From NCBI GenBank assembly GCA_937928635.1, contig CALFWM010000053.1, positions 29,212 through 93,211 of the forward strand: DNA of 64,000 nucleotides. Reading direction: 5' to 3'. The stretch comes from an uncultured Sulfitobacter sp. GTDB lineage: Bacteria > Pseudomonadota > Alphaproteobacteria > Rhodobacterales > Rhodobacteraceae. Below the pieces are notes generated by a model that saw only the letters and a program-made list of their open reading frames with translations, was not told the DNA's origin and did not search any database. Below, one piece after another: positions 1-8,888 of the stretch. The translations under genes were made by a program, and so were the position numbers. How positions within the stretch are numbered: position 1 is the stretch's first letter; each line of letters begins with the position of its first letter.

Positions 1-1145
1 AGGCGTTTGGCCGCAGCCAGTTTGCCGGCCAGATCAGGGTGCGCTTTCAGGACGGCAAGGCGTTGATCCGCATCGGCATTGCGGAACACCCGGGCCAGCA
101 GGCTATGCACCCCTTGGGCGCAATCATGGGTGGGGCCACATTCAAGCGCATGTGCCGCCTCGGCAATCCACGGGCTGTGTTCAAATATCCCGCCGTACTG
201 CGTGACAAATGTATCCCGGTCTATCTCTGAGGGGCGTGCCTGCCGAGGGGTCGGATATTGCGCCGCCCAGTGTTTGGCAATCTGCAACCGGGTGGCAAAC
301 CAGACCCCGTCGTGAGATTTGAAATGTTCCAAGGCGCGGCGCAGGGCAGCGGCGCGGCCCGGGCGGCCAATCAGACGGCAGTGCAGGCCAACCGACAGGA
401 TCTTTGGCGCGCCATCGCAGCCTTCTTCGTAAAGGTAGTCAAAGCTGTCTTTGAGGTAGCTCTCAAACTGATCACCGTTGGTGTACCCGGCCTGAATGGC
501 AAAGCGCATGTCATTGCAATCCATCGTATAGGGCACGATCAGTTGGTCGTTTTCCCCAAAGGTCATCCAGTAGGGCAGGTCATCCGCGTAGCTGTCCGCG
601 ACATAGGCAAACTGCCCGGTTTCGGCGGCCAGCCGCACCGTATTGTTAGAACAGCGACCGGTGTACCAGCCGCGCGGGGGCTGGCCGGTTACTTCGGTGT
701 GCAGGCGAATGGCCTCAGCGATCTGGGCGCGCTCTTCGTCCTCGGGCATGTCCTTGTGTTCAACCCATTTCAACCCATGGCTGGCGATCTCCCAACCCAC
801 ATTTTTCATCGCGGCCACTTGCTGGGGCGCACGGGCCAGGGCGGTTGCAACGCCGTAAACGGTGATCGGTAGATCAGAGAGCATGCGATGCACGCGCCAA
901 AACCCCGCCCGCGCGCCGTATTCGTAAAGCGATTCCATGTTCCAATGGCGCTGATCCGGCCAGGGCGCGGCACCGGTGATTTCAGACAAAAACGCCTCTG
1001 ATGCGGCATCACCATGCAGGATGTTGTTTTCGCCGCCTTCCTCATAATTCAGGACGATTTGAACAGCAATTTTTGCCCCATTGGGCCAGTTGGCCGCAGG
1101 GGGATGTGCGCCATAACCGGTCATGTCGCGGGGGTATCTGTTCAC
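1..1145 (-). CDS. puuE: Allantoinase PuuE fused to OHCU decarboxylase UraD (3' end cut by window)
   Basis: Late urate degradation. The N-terminal ~300 residues are a polysaccharide-deacetylase-like allantoinase (PuuE), which opens allantoin to allantoate. From about residue 305 the protein runs into a UraD domain, with the HPDLAGK motif near the window edge; UraD decarboxylates OHCU to S-allantoin. Reading starts at a GTG (complement of 1143-1145) preceded by GAGGAG and giving MNRYPRDMTGYG. No ATG fits the conserved N-terminus. The frame stays open to base 1, so the C-terminus lies outside the window. It is divergent from the HIU hydrolase gene. The 130-base gap holds a small inverted repeat, ATTTG-N5-CAAAT (1190-1204), but nothing firmly assignable. 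Fusion of these two domains is known in alphaproteobacteria. The fused architecture is read directly from the sequence. Confidence 0.88.
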   Translation of the reverse strand, partial: MNRYPRDMTGYGAHPPAANWPNGAKIAVQIVLNYEEGGENNILHGDAASEAFLSEITGAAPWPDQRHWNMESLYEYGARAGFWRVHRMLSDLPITVYGVATALARAPQQVAAMKNVGWEIASHGLKWVEHKDMPEDEERAQIAEAIRLHTEVTGQPPRGWYTGRCSNNTVRLAAETGQFAYVADSYADDLPYWMTFGENDQLIVPYTMDCNDMRFAIQAGYTNGDQFESYLKDSFDYLYEEGCDGAPKILSVGLHCRLIGRPGRAAALRRALEHFKSHDGVWFATRLQIAKHWAAQYPTPRQARPSEIDRDTFVTQYGGIFEHSPWIAEAAHALECGPTHDCAQGVHSLLARVFRNADADQRLAVLKAHPDLAGKLAAAKR

Positions 1146-1275
1146 GGGTAGGCTCTCCTCATTGGGTTGCTTGTATTTCAACACAATAGATTTGTTTTTC
1201 AAATAAATCGCGAAGGAGTCTTTAGCCCCTCAGGGTTTGCGTGCACAGGATAGAGTTGAGAAACTAGAGGAAACA

Positions 1276-1644
1276 ATGAGGAAGAGAGCTTTGTCCGGAT
1301 ATTTAACAACACATGTGCTCGACACAGCCCGGGGATGCCCGGCAAATGGGCTCAAGATTGAACTTTTCCGCATTGCGGGAGAAACCCGGCAGCATATCAC
1401 CACAGTACAGACCAATGCGGACGGGCGCACGGATGTTCAGATTTTGCCTGCTGACGCGTTTGAGGTCGGCACCTATGAGCTGGTTTTTCATGCTGGTGCC
1501 TATCTGGATCAATCCGGCACCCCGGTAGAAGACCCACGGTTTTTGGATGTAATCCCAATCCGGTTCGGCATGTCAGAACCGTCGCATTATCATGTGCCGT
1601 TGTTGCTGTCGCCCTTTGGGTATTCGACCTATCGGGGCAGTTAG
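1276..1644 (+). CDS. uraH: 5-hydroxyisourate hydrolase (transthyretin-like)
   Basis: Hydrolyses 5-hydroxyisourate, the product of urate oxidation, to OHCU. The protein is about 122 residues, the normal size. It has the N-terminal signature GYLTTHVLDTARG and ends in the diagnostic tetrapeptide YRGS. The ATG at 1276 is chosen because AGAGGAA precedes it; an upstream in-frame TTG at 1237 would add 13 residues not seen in the family. Its stop codon overlaps the end of the convergent LysR gene by four bases. With the flanking PuuE-UraD fusion and PuuD it completes the route from urate to allantoate. Confidence 0.95.
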   Translation: MRKRALSGYLTTHVLDTARGCPANGLKIELFRIAGETRQHITTVQTNADGRTDVQILPADAFEVGTYELVFHAGAYLDQSGTPVEDPRFLDVIPIRFGMSEPSHYHVPLLLSPFGYSTYRGS

Positions 1645-2561
1645 AAGTCCAATTTGCTGTCATTGATCACGGCGCTGATCCGGTGAATCACAAAATCCAT
1701 GAACAGGCGCGACTTTGGGTCCTGATGGCGGCGGTGCGTAAACAGGCAGGCCATTTGGATCGGTTCTGGGGGGGTGTTTTCTCCAACGACAACCAGCGCG
1801 CCTGAATTCAGATGATCCGCCACTTCAAAAAGGGGTTTGAGGGTGATGCCATGCCCCGCCAGTGCCCAATCCACCAGAATGTCCCCATCATCACATTCAT
1901 AACGCCCCGCCGCGCGGAACCGTTTGGTGCCCTGGGGTGTGATCAGCGGCCATTGAAACTCCGTCGCGCCGGGAAAGCGCAGATTCAGGCATTCGTGGTG
2001 TTGATCCACGATCTCCTGACCGGAGCGCGGATGCCCCCGTTTGGCAATGTAGTCTGGCGCGGCGCAGAGCACACGCTGCACATCTGCGATCTTTCGGATG
2101 CGCAGGGTACTATCCTCGGGCTGGCCCAGAAAAAATGCAAGGTCGAGTCCTTCGGTGGTCAGATCAACCTTTCTGTCTGTCAGGCGCAGACGCAGGCTCA
2201 CTTCCGGGTATTCGGCCAAAAACCTGGGCACCTGCGGCGCAATCAGCCGACGACCAACACCAAGAGGGGCGGCTACATACAACGATCCTTTTGGCTGATC
2301 GGTGATGTCGATGACCTGCGCCTCTGCCGCTTCGACGGATTCAAGCACCTGGCAGGCCCCGCCGTAAAATGCCTCACCCTGTTCGGTTGGGGTCAGGTTG
2401 CGGGTTGTGCGCTGGAACAGGCGCACGCCCAAGTGATCCTCAAGCTGCGAGATGCGCGATGAGGTCACCGCAGGCGATACCCGCAAATCGCGCCCGGCGG
2501 CAGACATGCTGCCCAATTCATAGACGCGGACAAAGGTACGAATGTTGTCAAAATAGGACAT
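1641..2561 (-). CDS. LysR-family transcriptional regulator
   Basis: A 306-residue LysR-type regulator. The N-terminal winged helix-turn-helix (about residues 1-60, with SMSAAGRDLRVSPAVTSSRI) is followed by a periplasmic-binding-protein-like effector domain, which includes the usual GSLYVAAPLGVG segment. It lies between the HIU hydrolase and PuuD genes and is divergent from puuD, so it plausibly controls urate or purine catabolism. The effector is not visible from sequence. An inverted repeat in the intergenic region to puuD (2595-2615) is a candidate binding site. Family assignment is secure; the target is inferred from position only. Confidence 0.9.
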   Translation of the reverse strand: MSYFDNIRTFVRVYELGSMSAAGRDLRVSPAVTSSRISQLEDHLGVRLFQRTTRNLTPTEQGEAFYGGACQVLESVEAAEAQVIDITDQPKGSLYVAAPLGVGRRLIAPQVPRFLAEYPEVSLRLRLTDRKVDLTTEGLDLAFFLGQPEDSTLRIRKIADVQRVLCAAPDYIAKRGHPRSGQEIVDQHHECLNLRFPGATEFQWPLITPQGTKRFRAAGRYECDDGDILVDWALAGHGITLKPLFEVADHLNSGALVVVGENTPPEPIQMACLFTHRRHQDPKSRLFMDFVIHRISAVINDSKLDF

Positions 2562-2594
2562 TGTTCTGCTTTTTTTGATAGAGCTAAGAGACTA

Positions 2595-2615
2595 GCATTT
2601 ATTCCAGACAAATGC
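2595..2615. promoter_or_regulatory. Candidate LysR operator upstream of puuD
   Basis: A perfect inverted repeat, GCATTT-N9-AAATGC, sits in the 92-base gap between the divergent LysR and puuD genes. LysR regulators commonly bind interrupted dyads of this spacing. The link to the neighbouring regulator is inference. Confidence 0.4.
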
Positions 2616-2653
2616 ATTCCCTCCTAGTATCAGGGCGCAGCAGGAGAGTTGTT

Positions 2654-3889
2654 ATGTTTGATTTGGCGGTGATGTGGGATTGGATCGGTTTTGCCGTGCG
2701 CTGGGTTCATGTGATCACGGCAATGGCGTGGATTGGTGCATCGTTCTTTTTCATTGCGCTAGATCTGGGGCTGAAAAAGGCACCGAACATGCCCACCGGT
2801 GTCACGGGTGAGGAATGGCAGGTTCATGGCGGTGGGTTTTACCATATCCAAAAATACATGGTTGCGCCGGAAAATATGCCTGCACATCTGATCTGGCACA
2901 AATGGCAAAGCTATTCGACATGGCTGTCAGGGGCAGCGCTTTTGATGATCATCTATTGGGTTGGAGGAGAGCTATATCTGCTGGACCCTAACAAGGCAGA
3001 TTTGTCTCTGTGGCAGGGTGTTTTGATTTCTGCCGGGTCGTTGACCATTGGCTGGATCGCCTATGATTATCTGTGCAAATCCCCCTTGGGCGAAAGCCCC
3101 ACCGTGCTGATGGTGCTGTTGTTTGTGATCTTGGTGATCATGGCCTGGGGGTACAACCAGATCTTCACGGGGCGCGCCGCGCTGTTGCATCTGGGTGCGT
3201 TCACCGCGACAATCATGACGGCGAACGTGTTTTTCATCATTATGCCAAACCAGCGCATTGTTGTGAAAGACCTGCAAGAGGGCCGCACCCCTTATCCAAA
3301 GTACAGCAAAATCGCCAAACTGCGCTCGACCCATAACAACTATCTGACGCTGCCAGTCATCTTTTTAATGCTGTCCAATCACTATCCACTGGCCTTTGCC
3401 ACGGAGTACAATTGGATCATCGCCAGCCTGATTTTCCTGACGGGTGTCACCATACGGCATTATTTCAATTCCCTGCATGCCACGGGGGCCGGGCCTCATT
3501 GGACCTGGGCGGTGACAGTGTTGCTGATGATCGTGATTGCGTGGCTTTCTACGGCGCGCAATCAGGAGACGCTGGAGGAAGCAGAGCTGCGTCCATTGAC
3601 GGCCTATGAACAGAAATTCGCCTCAGCCGCAGGGTTTGAAGAGGCCTATGACATTGTGCGGGGCAATTGTTCCATGTGTCACGCGCGGGAGCCCTTTTGG
3701 GAGGGTATCCGCTGGGCCCCAAAGAACGTGATGCTGGAAACCAAGGGCGACGTGGCGCGGCATGCACAGGCGATCTATTATCAGGCCGGGGTCAGCCATG
3801 CGATGCCGCCCCCCAATGCGATTGCCACAATGAGCGCTGAAAACCGTATTGCGCTTGTTGCCTGGTACAAGGCGGCTGCTGCCAACTGA
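2654..3889 (+). CDS. puuD: Membrane urate oxidase PuuD with C-terminal cytochrome c domain
   Basis: Oxidises urate to 5-hydroxyisourate in the cytoplasmic membrane, passing electrons to its own cytochrome domain instead of making peroxide. About 411 residues. The N-terminal ~310 residues carry some eight hydrophobic segments, beginning WIGFAVRWVHVITAMAWIGASF. The C-terminal ~90 residues hold one haem c motif, C339-S-M-C342-H343, with a downstream MPPP segment typical of the axial Met. The ATG at 2654 follows CAGGAGAG; an earlier in-frame ATG at 2612 lacks this. PuuD replaces the soluble cofactor-free uricase in many proteobacteria. The adjacent HIU hydrolase and PuuE-UraD support the assignment. 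Confidence 0.93.
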   Translation: MFDLAVMWDWIGFAVRWVHVITAMAWIGASFFFIALDLGLKKAPNMPTGVTGEEWQVHGGGFYHIQKYMVAPENMPAHLIWHKWQSYSTWLSGAALLMIIYWVGGELYLLDPNKADLSLWQGVLISAGSLTIGWIAYDYLCKSPLGESPTVLMVLLFVILVIMAWGYNQIFTGRAALLHLGAFTATIMTANVFFIIMPNQRIVVKDLQEGRTPYPKYSKIAKLRSTHNNYLTLPVIFLMLSNHYPLAFATEYNWIIASLIFLTGVTIRHYFNSLHATGAGPHWTWAVTVLLMIVIAWLSTARNQETLEEAELRPLTAYEQKFASAAGFEEAYDIVRGNCSMCHAREPFWEGIRWAPKNVMLETKGDVARHAQAIYYQAGVSHAMPPPNAIATMSAENRIALVAWYKAAAAN

Positions 3890-3990
3890 GATTTCTGCGC
3901 GATCCTCACCCATTCTGGTGATTGAAAAAATCCGAACCTCTCGTCAGGATTGCGCCCGTGGGGACGCTTTTTGAGCTGGGGGTATTTGAC

Positions 3991-5793
3991 ATGAACGTCA
4001 TTAAGGGTGCCGCGCTGGGCGTGGTGACAACAACGATCAAGGCGGCAAAGGAAATGTTCCTGTCGCTGCTGAACTTTGTGTTGTCCTTTATTTTCCAATT
4101 CTGGCCGATCACAACGGTCGCGCATTTTGTCCGGTCGCGCCTGCCCTGGCTTTGGCGGTTCACGATGAAACAGGCGTTTATCCAAAAAGCGATCAGTCGG
4201 GTCGTGGCCAAGAAATTTGGTAATGCCACGCCCGGGCGCCCGCACGCCTATTCCATGGCGGTGGATTATGCCACCTGGTACGGATTTCAGGACCGCACAT
4301 TTACCGCGCGCCACTTGCCGCCAGACTATACATTGAACGATGGCAATTTGCCGGACATCTCTGACCTTGAAGAGCTTTGTGTGCGCCCAACGGTCAAGGG
4401 TGATCAGATTGATGATCTGCGCTGCAATTTATTGTTTGCGTCTTTTGCGCAGTGGTTCACCGATAGTTTTCTGCGGACTGCCCATCATCTGGATTTTGGC
4501 CCCGACGGTAACCCCAAAATGGATGATAAGGGCAAGTCGGCCCTGCGGTTGCCCGGGCGTGCGATGCGCAATGAATCCAACCATGAAATTGACCTGTGCC
4601 AGATTTATGGCATGAACGAAAAGGTCACGAAAATGCTGCGGGTCGATGCAAACGCTGACGGGTTTGAGGCCCGTGACAAAGGGTGCCTGCGCTATCAAAT
4701 GGGCAAAGATGGCGAATATCCGGAATTCTTGCTTGAAAAAAGCCCCGGTGGCCCGGGCAAAGAGCTGACCTTGCGCCCCGAGTTTTCTGATATGCATCAC
4801 GAACCGCTGTTGCGCAGTATCTTTGGCTCTGCTGCGTTTAACGAGGGTGGGTATGACAGCCTGTTTGCGGTTGGGCTGGAACATGGCAATGCCACCTTGG
4901 GCAACTCGCTTTATAACGTGATTTTCCTGCGCAAACACAATTGGGTTGCCCGCCAGATTTCGCAGGCCAATCCGACCTGGGATGATGAAAAGGTTTTCCA
5001 ATTCGCGCGAAACACTACAATCGTGTTGCTGTTGCAGGTGGTTGTGTCGGACTACATTCGCACAATTTCGCCATTGGATCTGCCGCTGGGAATTTATCCA
5101 GGCATGGGCAAGGGGCAGGATTGGTATCGGCCCAATCGCATCCATTTCGAGTTTAATCTGCTTTACCGCTGGCACGGATTGGTGCCGGATGGTTTTCCGT
5201 TTTTGCCGGATGCCGAGGAGCCGGAGAAGAACTTTAACCGTTTTCGCCATAACAATGGCTGGCTGCTGAACAAGGGTGTGGCGGCAGCGGTGCATGAACT
5301 GGCACAGGTGCCCGCCGGTCGCATGACAATGGGCAATACACCGCGCCAGATGCGGATGGTCAAACGGGACACCTTGCGGCTGATGCGCTCCGCCAATCTG
5401 GCAAGCTACAATGCCTATCGGGAGCGGTTTGGCCTCGATCCGGTAGAGTCATTCGAAAACCTCACGGGCGAAAAAGAACTGTCAGCGAAACTTGCCCAGC
5501 TTTACGGCAACGACATCAGCAGGTTGGAATGGTACATCGGGATGCTGTGTGAAAAGCATGCGCAGAACATGATCATGGGGGATATGCTGTATTATATGGT
5601 GGCGCATGACGCCTTTACCCATGCCATTACAAACCCACTGCTGGCGGATGATGTATTTCGCGAGGAAACCTTTAGCCCGACGGGGTGGGCGATCATTCAA
5701 GAGACCAAAACGCTTGCGGATATTATGGCAAAGGTGGCCCCTCCCTCGCCGGGCCAACGGGTCAATTTCACCTATCCGGGTGCGACACCTTAG
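3991..5793 (+). CDS. Cyclooxygenase-like animal-type haem peroxidase
   Basis: About 600 residues, similar over most of its length to prostaglandin-endoperoxide synthases. Matching stretches include [16 protein letters not shown] (distal side), the [12 protein letters not shown] helix, [19 protein letters not shown] (proximal side) and the C-terminal [16 protein letters not shown] region. The catalytic Tyr and proximal His of COX (LYHWH) are kept as Y392 and H395. The distal Gln is kept (Q154), but the distal His position is Asp (D158). There is no signal peptide or EGF domain. A hydrophobic stretch at about residues 19-40 may anchor it to membrane. The ATG at 3991 is preceded by a G-rich site; an upstream TTG at 3922 is less likely. 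It lies 101 bases after puuD and is convergent with the sugar transporter, so context gives no substrate. A fatty-acid dioxygenase role is possible but unproven. Confidence 0.85.
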   Translation: MNVIKGAALGVVTTTIKAAKEMFLSLLNFVLSFIFQFWPITTVAHFVRSRLPWLWRFTMKQAFIQKAISRVVAKKFGNATPGRPHAYSMAVDYATWYGFQDRTFTARHLPPDYTLNDGNLPDISDLEELCVRPTVKGDQIDDLRCNLLFASFAQWFTDSFLRTAHHLDFGPDGNPKMDDKGKSALRLPGRAMRNESNHEIDLCQIYGMNEKVTKMLRVDANADGFEARDKGCLRYQMGKDGEYPEFLLEKSPGGPGKELTLRPEFSDMHHEPLLRSIFGSAAFNEGGYDSLFAVGLEHGNATLGNSLYNVIFLRKHNWVARQISQANPTWDDEKVFQFARNTTIVLLLQVVVSDYIRTISPLDLPLGIYPGMGKGQDWYRPNRIHFEFNLLYRWHGLVPDGFPFLPDAEEPEKNFNRFRHNNGWLLNKGVAAAVHELAQVPAGRMTMGNTPRQMRMVKRDTLRLMRSANLASYNAYRERFGLDPVESFENLTGEKELSAKLAQLYGNDISRLEWYIGMLCEKHAQNMIMGDMLYYMVAHDAFTHAITNPLLADDVFREETFSPTGWAIIQETKTLADIMAKVAPPSPGQRVNFTYPGATP

Positions 5794-6566
5794 ACAGTCC
5801 CGCCAAGCGATCCCTCCAGCGTGGCAAGCTCTTGGCCACCGGCCATCATCTCTTGCAATTCCTCCGGGGTGATTTCCCCCTTGGTTGCGGTGCCGTATGT
5901 GGTGCCGCGGTTCAGCACGGTAAAGCGATCCCCCACGGCCATGGCGTGGCGCACATTGTGGGTGATGAACACAACGGCAATCCCTTGTTTGCGCACCTTG
6001 TCCACGGTGGCCAGCACGTTGGCGGTCTGGCGCACGCCCAAGGCGCTGGTTGGCTCATCAAGGATCAACACCTTGGCCCCAAAATGCACCGCACGGGCAA
6101 TCGCAACCGTCTGACGCTCACCACCTGACAGCGTACCTACCGCCTGATTAGGGCCGCGCAGGTTGATGCCCATTTTGCGCATCTCGGCCATGGTGGTTTC
6201 ATTGGCGTGATCATGGTCAAAGAACCGCATGCCAAACCGGGTTTTGGTTGGTTCATTGCCCATGAAAAAGTTGCGACTGACCGACATCAGCGGGATCATG
6301 GCAAGGTCTTGATAGACCGTTGCGATACCCGCCGCGATGGAATCGCGCGGGTCCTCAAAGTGCATTGGTTTGCCTTCAAATTTGATCTCACCGGACGTCG
6401 GTTTGTGCACGCCAGACATGGTTTTGATAAAGGTAGATTTACCGGCACCATTGTCGCCCAGCAGGCAGTGGCATTCGCCGGGAAAGAAATCAACAGTCAC
6501 ACCTGCAAGGGCAATGACGGAGCCAAAATGCTTCTGGATCTCGCGCATTTCAATAATCGGCTGCAT
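5790..6566 (-). CDS. Sugar/inositol ABC transporter ATP-binding protein
   Basis: A single-domain ABC ATPase of 258 residues with Walker [10 protein letters not shown] (37-45), signature LSGGERQ and Walker [13 protein letters not shown]. Carbohydrate CUT2-family ATPases such as RbsA are usually tandem proteins of ~500 residues; this is the short FrcA/IatA-like form. It is last in an operon transcribed binding protein, permease, ATPase. Its start overlaps the permease stop (TGATG). Beside the LacI-family gene and the iol genes, the likely substrate is an inositol or related polyol. Confidence 0.88.
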   Translation of the reverse strand: MQPIIEMREIQKHFGSVIALAGVTVDFFPGECHCLLGDNGAGKSTFIKTMSGVHKPTSGEIKFEGKPMHFEDPRDSIAAGIATVYQDLAMIPLMSVSRNFFMGNEPTKTRFGMRFFDHDHANETTMAEMRKMGINLRGPNQAVGTLSGGERQTVAIARAVHFGAKVLILDEPTSALGVRQTANVLATVDKVRKQGIAVVFITHNVRHAMAVGDRFTVLNRGTTYGTATKGEITPEELQEMMAGGQELATLEGSLGGTV

Positions 6567-7678
6567 CAGCGTTCTCCTGTAATCAGGCGGCGGATGTAGG
6601 TGTTGAGGATCACCGCAAGCAGCAGGATCACACCCAGGAAAACGCGAAACAGAGAGCTTTCGACGTTGGCGAAAAACAGGCCCTGTTGCACCACACCAAA
6701 GATCAACGCGCCCAGGGCGGCACCGATGACGGACCCATAGCCGCCGGTTAGCAATGCCCCGCCAATGACAACGGCGATGATGGCCTCAAATTCCTTGAGC
6801 AGGCCCCGGTCGGCACCGGCAGACCCGAACTCCATCACCTGACAGACGGCGAAAACCGTCGCGCAAAAGGCAGTGAACATGAACATGGTGATTTTAACGC
6901 GGTCCACTGGCACACCGGCATAGCGCGCAGCTTGTGCATCGCCGCCCGCGGCGAAAATCCAGTTGCCAAAGCGGGTTCGGGTCAAAATGATGTGGCCGAT
7001 GATGACCAGCAGGATCGCCCAGACGATCAGCATCGGGATGCCGTCCACCACGGGTTCGCCCTTGCGGTTGCCGCGGGTAAAGACGGCAATGATGCCCATA
7101 TCACCCATCCATTGAAAGACGGGGCCCGCAATTTTGGCACCGAATATGGAGGCAAGCCAGTCACCCTCGGCCGCTTCGCGAATGCCGCCAATGATGGTTT
7201 TGCTTTCTACCGTTTGTGGGATGAAGATGGTAAAACCACGCAGGATAAAGAGCGTTGCAAGTGTGACGATAAAACTTGGCAGGCCCGTTTTGACCACGAT
7301 GTAGCCATTGAGTGCGCCAAACGTGATGCAGATCGTAAAGGTTACAAGGATCGCAATCCACATGGGCCATGCAAGGACAACGCCAAAAATGGCGATCATC
7401 ATGCCTGCAAAGCCGATCATGGACCCGACAGAAAGGTCAAACTCTCCAGCGATCATCAAAAGGCACGCCCCCACGGCGATGATCATGAATTGGGCGGAGA
7501 CCACGGACCAGTTCATCACGCCCTGAACGTTGAACATGCCGCTGTCAAAAGCGAACAAAAGGAAAAAGGTGAAAACCGCGACGGTGCCAACAATGCCGCC
7601 CAATTCGGGGCGGATCAGGGCGCGGCGAAGTGACGACATTTCCTTGACGCGTTCGTCTGTATTGGCGGTGTCTGACAT
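6566..7678 (-). CDS. Sugar/inositol ABC transporter permease
   Basis: A 370-residue inner-membrane permease of the ribose/inositol (BPD_transp_2) family with about ten hydrophobic segments. Family features include [16 protein letters not shown] near residue 100 and the loop [18 protein letters not shown], which contacts the ATPase. A hydrophilic insertion (about residues 200-220, [13 protein letters not shown]) between transmembrane segments is seen in related permeases. It starts at ATG 7678, about 70 bases after the binding-protein gene, with a hairpin in that gap. The partner ATPase overlaps its end. Confidence 0.88.
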   Translation of the reverse strand: MSDTANTDERVKEMSSLRRALIRPELGGIVGTVAVFTFFLLFAFDSGMFNVQGVMNWSVVSAQFMIIAVGACLLMIAGEFDLSVGSMIGFAGMMIAIFGVVLAWPMWIAILVTFTICITFGALNGYIVVKTGLPSFIVTLATLFILRGFTIFIPQTVESKTIIGGIREAAEGDWLASIFGAKIAGPVFQWMGDMGIIAVFTRGNRKGEPVVDGIPMLIVWAILLVIIGHIILTRTRFGNWIFAAGGDAQAARYAGVPVDRVKITMFMFTAFCATVFAVCQVMEFGSAGADRGLLKEFEAIIAVVIGGALLTGGYGSVIGAALGALIFGVVQQGLFFANVESSLFRVFLGVILLLAVILNTYIRRLITGER

Positions 7679-7703
7679 GGCTGTTATTCCAATTTTGAGT
7701 CAC

Positions 7704-7741
7704 AAAAAGGGCGGGTCGGATCGCTCCGGCCCGCCCTTTTT
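7704..7741 (-). terminator. Intra-operon terminator/attenuator between binding protein and permease
   Basis: A near-perfect hairpin: AAAAAGGGCGGG (7704-7715) pairs exactly with CCCGCCCTTTTT (7730-7741), and the inner CGGA/TCCG also pairs. On the minus strand the stem is followed by a U run formed by its own arm. It lies directly after the stop of the binding-protein gene. Such a partial terminator would give more binding protein than permease and ATPase, a common arrangement. Confidence 0.75.
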
Positions 7742-7750
7742 GGTTTCGAT

Positions 7751-8701
7751 TTAGCGGAATTCGCCTGCGAATTCTTCAACTTTGCCCAGGGCGTCGGCTG
7801 TTACGAAACCGGGGCCAGAGTTGATGTTGTTGCCGGGCAGAACGCCGTAGCGGTCATAGTTGGCCAGAACCACAACAGGCAGATACGCCTGCAGGAAGGG
7901 CTGTTGGTCGATGCCCCATTTGATCGTGCCATCCTTGATTGCCGTCACAATTTCCGTGCCCAGATCAAAGGTGCCAAAGTAGATGTCACCGGCGATGCCC
8001 ATTTCCTTGACCGCCAGAATGGTCGGGTCAGCAGAGGTTGGGCCAAGCGTCAGGATCGCGTCCGTCTCAGGGTTGGCCGTCAGATAGGCGGTTACGCGGT
8101 TTTTGATCTCGGCAGGGTCCTGGCCCGCGTCAATCATGCTGTCGCCCAGATCCACACCCAGACCGTCAGCAAAGCCACGGCAGCGTTCTGCCACAACAGT
8201 GTTGGAAATCACGTGGTTCACGCAGACAAAGGAGCCAACACCGTCGCCCTTGGCGCGAATACCCGCTGCCAGACCTGCGTCATACTCGGGCTGGCCAACA
8301 AACATCAGGGCGCCAACTTCGCGGGTCTGATCAGGTGTGCCGGAGTTCATGATGATCACGTCGATGCCCTGATCCACGGCGGCCTTGATGGGGCCGGAGA
8401 GAACGTCAAAATCCGCCAGCGTGGTGATGATACCGTCTGGCTGTGATGCTGCTGCCTGTTCAATGATGCGGGCCATGTCGGCAAGGTCACCGGTCGGTGG
8501 ATTGCGGTATTCAACCGTCACACCGAGCTGATCGCCAGCCAGCGCGATGCCGTTTTTGATGGTGTTCCACCAGCTGTCGCTGTCAGGGGCGTGGCTGACC
8601 AGAATGTAGGTCAGGTCATCACCATGGCCGTCGGCCTGAACCATGAAGGGTGACGCGACAAGTGCCGCTGTCAGCATCAGCTTTCTAAATAGAGATTTCA
8701 T
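7751..8701 (-). CDS. Sugar/inositol ABC transporter periplasmic binding protein
   Basis: A substrate-binding protein of the ribose/galactose-type (Peripla_BP_4) family, about 316 residues. A Sec signal peptide (MKSLFRKLMLTAALVASPFM, cleaved near VQA-DG) precedes the mature domain, which begins DDLTYILVSHAPDSDSWW. The start at 8701 follows GGGAGGAACAAA. An upstream in-frame extension reaching 8995 crosses the operator region and is rejected. It heads the importer operon and is divergent from the LacI-type regulator. Substrate is inferred as myo-inositol or a relative from the iol neighbours; a ribose- or fructose-like ligand cannot be excluded. Confidence 0.88.
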   Translation of the reverse strand: MKSLFRKLMLTAALVASPFMVQADGHGDDLTYILVSHAPDSDSWWNTIKNGIALAGDQLGVTVEYRNPPTGDLADMARIIEQAAASQPDGIITTLADFDVLSGPIKAAVDQGIDVIIMNSGTPDQTREVGALMFVGQPEYDAGLAAGIRAKGDGVGSFVCVNHVISNTVVAERCRGFADGLGVDLGDSMIDAGQDPAEIKNRVTAYLTANPETDAILTLGPTSADPTILAVKEMGIAGDIYFGTFDLGTEIVTAIKDGTIKWGIDQQPFLQAYLPVVVLANYDRYGVLPGNNINSGPGFVTADALGKVEEFAGEFR

Positions 8702-8787
8702 TTTGTTCCTCCCAAAAACATGTTTTCGACGGCCCCATTGCGTGTCAAAGCCGTCTCTGTACCAAAGAGAAACATGGATTCGAAATT

Positions 8788-8805
8788 TTTGCAACCGGTT
8801 GCAAA
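8788..8805. promoter_or_regulatory. LacI-family operator, copy 1
   Basis: A perfect 18-base palindrome, TTTGCAACCGGTTGCAAA, with the central CG typical of LacI/GalR operators. It lies between the divergent binding-protein gene and the LacI-family gene. An identical copy is at 13260-13277. Control of the importer and autoregulation by the adjacent regulator are inferred. Confidence 0.8.
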
Positions 8806-8888
8806 CGGAATCGATTAGATTTCTACTGGGGCTCGGAACTGGCCGTGGCTGTGAGCTGCGCGACATATCAATTCGGGTGGATGAATAA

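Noticed and set aside
258..872. 204-codon plus-strand frame
   Set aside because: Shadow of the PuuE-UraD gene on the other strand; its translation has no family features.
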